From positions 1-8,476 of the forward strand of contig DAOUZW010000038.1 in assembly GCA_030671315.1 (NCBI GenBank): a stretch of 8,476 nucleotides of DNA. The letters are read 5' to 3'. Of the stretch, positions 5,896-8,476 are shown piece by piece. Source of the stretch: Candidatus Bathyarchaeota archaeon (lineage in GTDB: Archaea > Thermoproteota > Bathyarchaeia > 40CM-2-53-6 > RBG-13-38-9). Made by a program: the position numbers and the translations under genes. The number at the start of each line of letters is the position of its first letter. Position 1 is the stretch's first letter. Below the pieces are notes generated by a model. That model made no database searches. It had not been told where the DNA came from and worked only from the letters and a program-made list of their open reading frames with translations.

Positions 5896-5915
5896 ATTGT
5901 GTCACATGACACAAT
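5896..5915 (+). promoter_or_regulatory. Perfect 9+2+9 inverted repeat upstream of gcvPA, candidate operator
   Basis: Arms ATTGTGTCA and TGACACAAT are exact reverse complements around CA. The site lies 20 bases after the NTF2-like stop and 74 bases before the gcvPA ATG, upstream of both candidate TATA boxes. A compact symmetric site of this size is typical of a dimeric helix-turn-helix regulator, and its place upstream of the TATA box would suit an activator. As RNA it could form an 8 bp stem with an ACAT loop, but no U-run follows. The regulator is not in the window. Confidence 0.6.
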
Positions 5916-5935
5916 TACATATTGAATTCATGGAG

Positions 5936-5956
5936 TATAAACTAAGTCTTTTAAAG
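5936..5956 (+). promoter_or_regulatory. Candidate TATA boxes for the gcvPA-gcvPB operon
   Basis: Two alternatives: TATAAACT at 5936-5943, predicting a start near 5965 and a 25-base leader, and CTTTTAAAG at 5948-5956, predicting a start near 5978 and a leader of about 12 bases that just contains the Shine-Dalgarno. There is no room for a glycine riboswitch in either leader, so regulation would be at the DNA level. Confidence 0.4.
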
Positions 5957-5981
5957 ATTCATAAAAAAGTAGAAGCTCAGT

Positions 5982-5988
5982 GAGGTGA
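5982..5988 (+). promoter_or_regulatory. Shine-Dalgarno site of gcvPA
   Basis: GAGGTGA lies 1 base before ATG 5990 but 4 bases before GTG 5993. The identical site before gcvPB has a 5-base spacer to its GTG. The spacing argues that GTG 5993, one codon later, may be the real start. Confidence 0.65.
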
Positions 5989-5989
5989 A

Positions 5990-7378
5990 ATGGTGAACTC
6001 TGAAGTATTTCCATATCTTCCAAATTCATCATCTAGAATAAAGAATAGAATGCTCAAAGAGATCGGTTTCGGTGATATTTCAGAGCTTTACAAAGATATT
6101 CCAGAAAAGGCTAGACTCAAAGATAAACTCAATATTCCAAGTTCAACATCAGAATACGAAGTAGATCAACAAGTTGAGAAACTACTATCTAAAAATCGAT
6201 CTATATCTGAAATGCCTTCATTCTTAGGAGCAGGCTGTTGGTCACATTATGTGCCAGCCGTCGTGGATGCTATAGTCGGTAGATCAGAGTTTGCCACTTC
6301 ATACACACCGTATCAGGCTGAAACAAGCCAAGGCATTCTTCAAACACTCTTCGAGTATCAAAGTATGATATGTGAACTTACTGAGATGGATTACGCAAAT
6401 AGCTCAATGTATGATTGGCCAACCGCTCTGGGTGAAGCTGCAAGAATGGCAGTACGTATTACTGGTAGAGACGAATTTCTCATACCACATTATATGGATC
6501 TGGAGAAAGTTGAAGTGCTGAGAACTTACTCAGAGCCAGCTGGAATTAAGATTATTCAAATCGAACAAAATGTGCATAACGGTCAAATTGTTATTGAAGC
6601 GCTTGAGAAGAAAGTAACGGAAGATACTGCTGCTGTATATATAGAGAATCCATCATATCTCGGGTTTTATGAAAAAAATGTTAAAGAAATCTCAGAACTT
6701 ACACATAAAAAAGATAGTCTACTAATTGCTGGTGTGGATCCAATCTCTCTTGGAATAATAAGACCTCCAGGAGATTATGGTGCTGATATAGTCATTGGAG
6801 AAGGTCAACCACTTGGAAATCATATGAATTATGGTGGACCAAGCCTTGGAATATTTGCTTGTTCTGGAAGTCGACTTCTCAGGCAGATGCCTGGAAGAAT
6901 AGTAGGAATGACAAATACTCTAGATGGAAAAGATGAAGCATATTGTCTTGTCCATCAAACAAGAGAGCAACATATTCGAAGAGAGAGAGCAACATCTAAC
7001 ATTTGTACAAATGAGGCTCTATGTGCCGTAGCAGCGGCAACATATCTGGCGCTTTTAGGTCCTGAAGGATTAAGAAAGCTATGTGAGACGATTATTTCCA
7101 AATCACATTATGCAATGAAACGATTGAATGAGATAAAAGGAATTAAGACTCCTCTCTTTGATGCTCAGCACTTCAAAGAATTCACAATAAATTTTGATGA
7201 AACAGGTAGAAGCTCTAAGGAAATTCATGATGAATTATTGAAAAAAGACATACAAGGTGGAAAAATACTCACATCATTCCCAGAACTTGGAGATACTGCT
7301 CTATATTGTGTTACAGAGACTAATTCAAGACAGGATATAGACTCCTTGGTTAATGCACTAAATGATGTTTTGAGGTGA
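5990..7378 (+). CDS. gcvPA: Glycine dehydrogenase (decarboxylating) subunit 1, P-protein alpha subunit
   Basis: N-terminal-type subunit of the split P-protein of the glycine cleavage system, which decarboxylates glycine and passes the aminomethyl group to the lipoyl arm of GcvH in the cytoplasm. At 462 residues it is about the usual size for this subunit. Family motifs: FPYLPNSS (7-14), FLGAGCWSHYVP (78-89), TSYTPYQAETSQG (103-115), NSSMYDWPTALGEA (137-150), GEGQPLGNHMNYGGPSLG (270-287) and RERATSNICTNEAL (331-344). As expected it lacks the PLP lysine, which is on GcvPB. Odd: the common YDG(A/S)TA reads YDWPTA here. The start is ATG 5990, or GTG 5993 by ribosome-site spacing. Its stop overlaps the Shine-Dalgarno of gcvPB, so the two are almost certainly translated from one message in equal amounts. 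No gcvH or gcvT in view. Confidence 0.95.
   Translation: MVNSEVFPYLPNSSSRIKNRMLKEIGFGDISELYKDIPEKARLKDKLNIPSSTSEYEVDQQVEKLLSKNRSISEMPSFLGAGCWSHYVPAVVDAIVGRSEFATSYTPYQAETSQGILQTLFEYQSMICELTEMDYANSSMYDWPTALGEAARMAVRITGRDEFLIPHYMDLEKVEVLRTYSEPAGIKIIQIEQNVHNGQIVIEALEKKVTEDTAAVYIENPSYLGFYEKNVKEISELTHKKDSLLIAGVDPISLGIIRPPGDYGADIVIGEGQPLGNHMNYGGPSLGIFACSGSRLLRQMPGRIVGMTNTLDGKDEAYCLVHQTREQHIRRERATSNICTNEALCAVAAATYLALLGPEGLRKLCETIISKSHYAMKRLNEIKGIKTPLFDAQHFKEFTINFDETGRSSKEIHDELLKKDIQGGKILTSFPELGDTALYCVTETNSRQDIDSLVNALNDVLR
7372..7378 (+). promoter_or_regulatory. Shine-Dalgarno site of gcvPB overlapping the gcvPA stop
   Basis: GAGGTGA ends in the TGA stop of gcvPA and sits 5 bases before the GTG start at 7384. 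The overlap indicates translational coupling and fixes the gcvPB start. Confidence 0.8.
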
Positions 7379-7383
7379 ACCAA

Positions 7384-8476
7384 GTGTCATATAGACAAGC
7401 AAAATGGAATGAACAATTGATATTCGAGAAATCTACCAAAGGCAGAATAGGTCATATCCCTCCTTCTGCAGACCAGATAGAAAATAATGCAATAGGAAAT
7501 CCAAATGATTTTGTTCCCTCAGAATTGAAACGGAAACAACCTCCTAGTCTTCCAGAATTATCTGAGGTTGAAGTAGTCAGGCATTATACAAGACTCTCCC
7601 AAGAAAATTTTGGTGTAGATTCTGGAATCTATCCACTTGGGAGCTGTACAATGAAGTACAATCCAAAAATTTGTGATAAAATCTTAAATTCATCTAAGAT
7701 TCGTGACCTACATCCATTACAAGATGTAAGTCTAACACAAGGTATACTTGAAATTCTTTATCATCTTTCAAATTATTTTGCTGAAATTACGGGCATGCAT
7801 GAAATCTCGCTTCAACCTGCTGCAGGAGCACAAGGAGAATTTGTAGGAGCCCTGATAATCAGAGCATATCATGATTCACATGGTGAATTGAGTAATAGGG
7901 ATGAGATGCTAATACCAGATTCAGCTCATGGAACTAATCCTGCAAGCGCAGCCATGGCCGGTTTCAAGACTGTTGTAATCCCAACTGCTGATTCAGGATG
8001 TCTGGATATTAATGCAGTAAAAAGTGTTGTAGGAGAGAAAACAGCAGGTCTAATGTTAACAAATCCTAATACTCTTGGCATATTCGAGAGCAATATAATC
8101 GAAGTCTCTGATCTTATACATTCAGCTGGAGGTTTACTCTATTATGATGGGGCTAATACTAATCCTACACTTGGGAAAACTAGACCCAAAGAAATGGGAT
8201 TTGATATAGTTCATCTTAACCTGCACAAGACTTTTGCTACTCCCCATGGAGGTGGGGGACCGGGCGCTGGACCGGTAGGAGTCATTAAAGAGCTTGAAGA
8301 ATTTTTACCTGTGCCATTAGTCGTTTACGATGGTAAGAGATACTCTCTAGATTATGATAGACCTCATAGTATTGGTAAGATAAGAGGATTCTATGGTAAT
8401 GTTGCAGTTTTGTTGCGAGCGTACACTTACATTTTGAGCATGGGTTGGGATGGATTAAAATCTGTGAGTGAACTAT
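7384..8476 (+). CDS. gcvPB: Glycine dehydrogenase (decarboxylating) subunit 2, P-protein beta subunit (3' end beyond window)
   Basis: Catalytic, PLP-carrying subunit that pairs with GcvPA. The frame opens at GTG 7384 and stays open to the right edge, giving 364 complete codons of a family usually near 480-520, so the C-terminus is missing because of the window and not a mutation. Motifs in order: YPLGSCTMKYNP (83-94), QPAAGAQGE (144-152), DSAHGTNPASA (179-189), YYDGANTN (253-260, D255 likely holding the PLP ring nitrogen), and HLNLHKTF (277-284), where K282 is the predicted Schiff-base lysine, followed by the glycine-rich loop PHGGGGPGAGP (287-297). The start is fixed by GAGGTGA five bases upstream. 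Cut off by the edge; gcvH or gcvT may follow but cannot be seen. Confidence 0.95.
   Translation, partial: MSYRQAKWNEQLIFEKSTKGRIGHIPPSADQIENNAIGNPNDFVPSELKRKQPPSLPELSEVEVVRHYTRLSQENFGVDSGIYPLGSCTMKYNPKICDKILNSSKIRDLHPLQDVSLTQGILEILYHLSNYFAEITGMHEISLQPAAGAQGEFVGALIIRAYHDSHGELSNRDEMLIPDSAHGTNPASAAMAGFKTVVIPTADSGCLDINAVKSVVGEKTAGLMLTNPNTLGIFESNIIEVSDLIHSAGGLLYYDGANTNPTLGKTRPKEMGFDIVHLNLHKTFATPHGGGGPGAGPVGVIKELEEFLPVPLVVYDGKRYSLDYDRPHSIGKIRGFYGNVAVLLRAYTYILSMGWDGLKSVSEL

Noticed and set aside
5899..5925. An 8-codon GTG frame preceded by GAGGT within the gcv palindrome.
   Set aside because: Too short, upstream of the predicted promoter, and explained by the inverted repeat.
5930..5983. A 17-codon ORF (ATG 5930, stop TGA 5981-5983) ending next to the gcvPA ribosome site, a possible leader peptide.
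   Set aside because: Its ATG lies upstream of both predicted transcription starts, it has no ribosome site, and frames this short arise by chance.
5876..5989. A glycine riboswitch upstream of gcvPA.
   Set aside because: The 114-base gap is too short for a typical tandem glycine aptamer, no aptamer-like pairing was seen, and the predicted leader is at most about 25 bases.

Overview
The window looks like chromosomal DNA from an AT-rich archaeon. Two short genes place it: a zinc-ribbon protein of the UPF0148 / Sjogren-scleroderma autoantigen p27-like family, and a UPF0147 helical protein, which is an essentially archaeal family. Other archaeal signs are GGTGA/GAGGTGA-type Shine-Dalgarno sites, TATA-like boxes and frequent GTG and TTG starts. 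The lineage cannot be fixed from this window. A CcmF cytochrome c maturation protein implies c-type cytochromes, and so some form of respiration, in the organism.

Layout: (1) Bases 79-2031, minus strand: ccmF, a haem-handling membrane protein, with no other ccm gene in view. (2) Bases 2160-3002, plus strand: a two-domain GNAT acetyltransferase, divergent from ccmF. (3) Bases 3005-4851, minus strand: three co-directional genes, transcribed in the order UPF0148 zinc-ribbon protein, DUF364 putative metal-chelation protein, metallo-beta-lactamase-fold hydrolase (glyoxalase II / ETHE1-like). The last converges on the GNAT gene with only 2 bp between stop codons. (4) From 4945, plus strand: the UPF0147 gene, divergent from the UPF0148 gene; a membrane-anchored NTF2/SnoaL-like protein; then gcvPA and the start of gcvPB, the two subunits of split-type glycine decarboxylase (P-protein). 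gcvPB runs off the right edge.

The gcv pair is the clearest functional unit. GcvPA and GcvPB form the PLP-dependent P-protein of the glycine cleavage system, and the stop codon of gcvPA lies inside the ribosome binding site of gcvPB. The gcvH and gcvT partners are not in the window. Upstream of gcvPA is a perfect 9+2+9 inverted repeat, the best candidate regulatory site here. Two weaker inverted repeats flank the start region of the NTF2-like gene.

No RNA genes, insertion sequences, CRISPR arrays or phage genes were seen, and no gene-free stretch exceeds 300 bases. Bases 1-78 hold nothing I can assign. Most of the window is ordinary archaeal core or housekeeping sequence. The items worth a second look are the inverted repeats, the Cys/His cluster in the DUF364 protein, the isolated ccmF and the uncharacterised membrane-anchored NTF2-like protein. 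I do not see a clear new multi-gene system.
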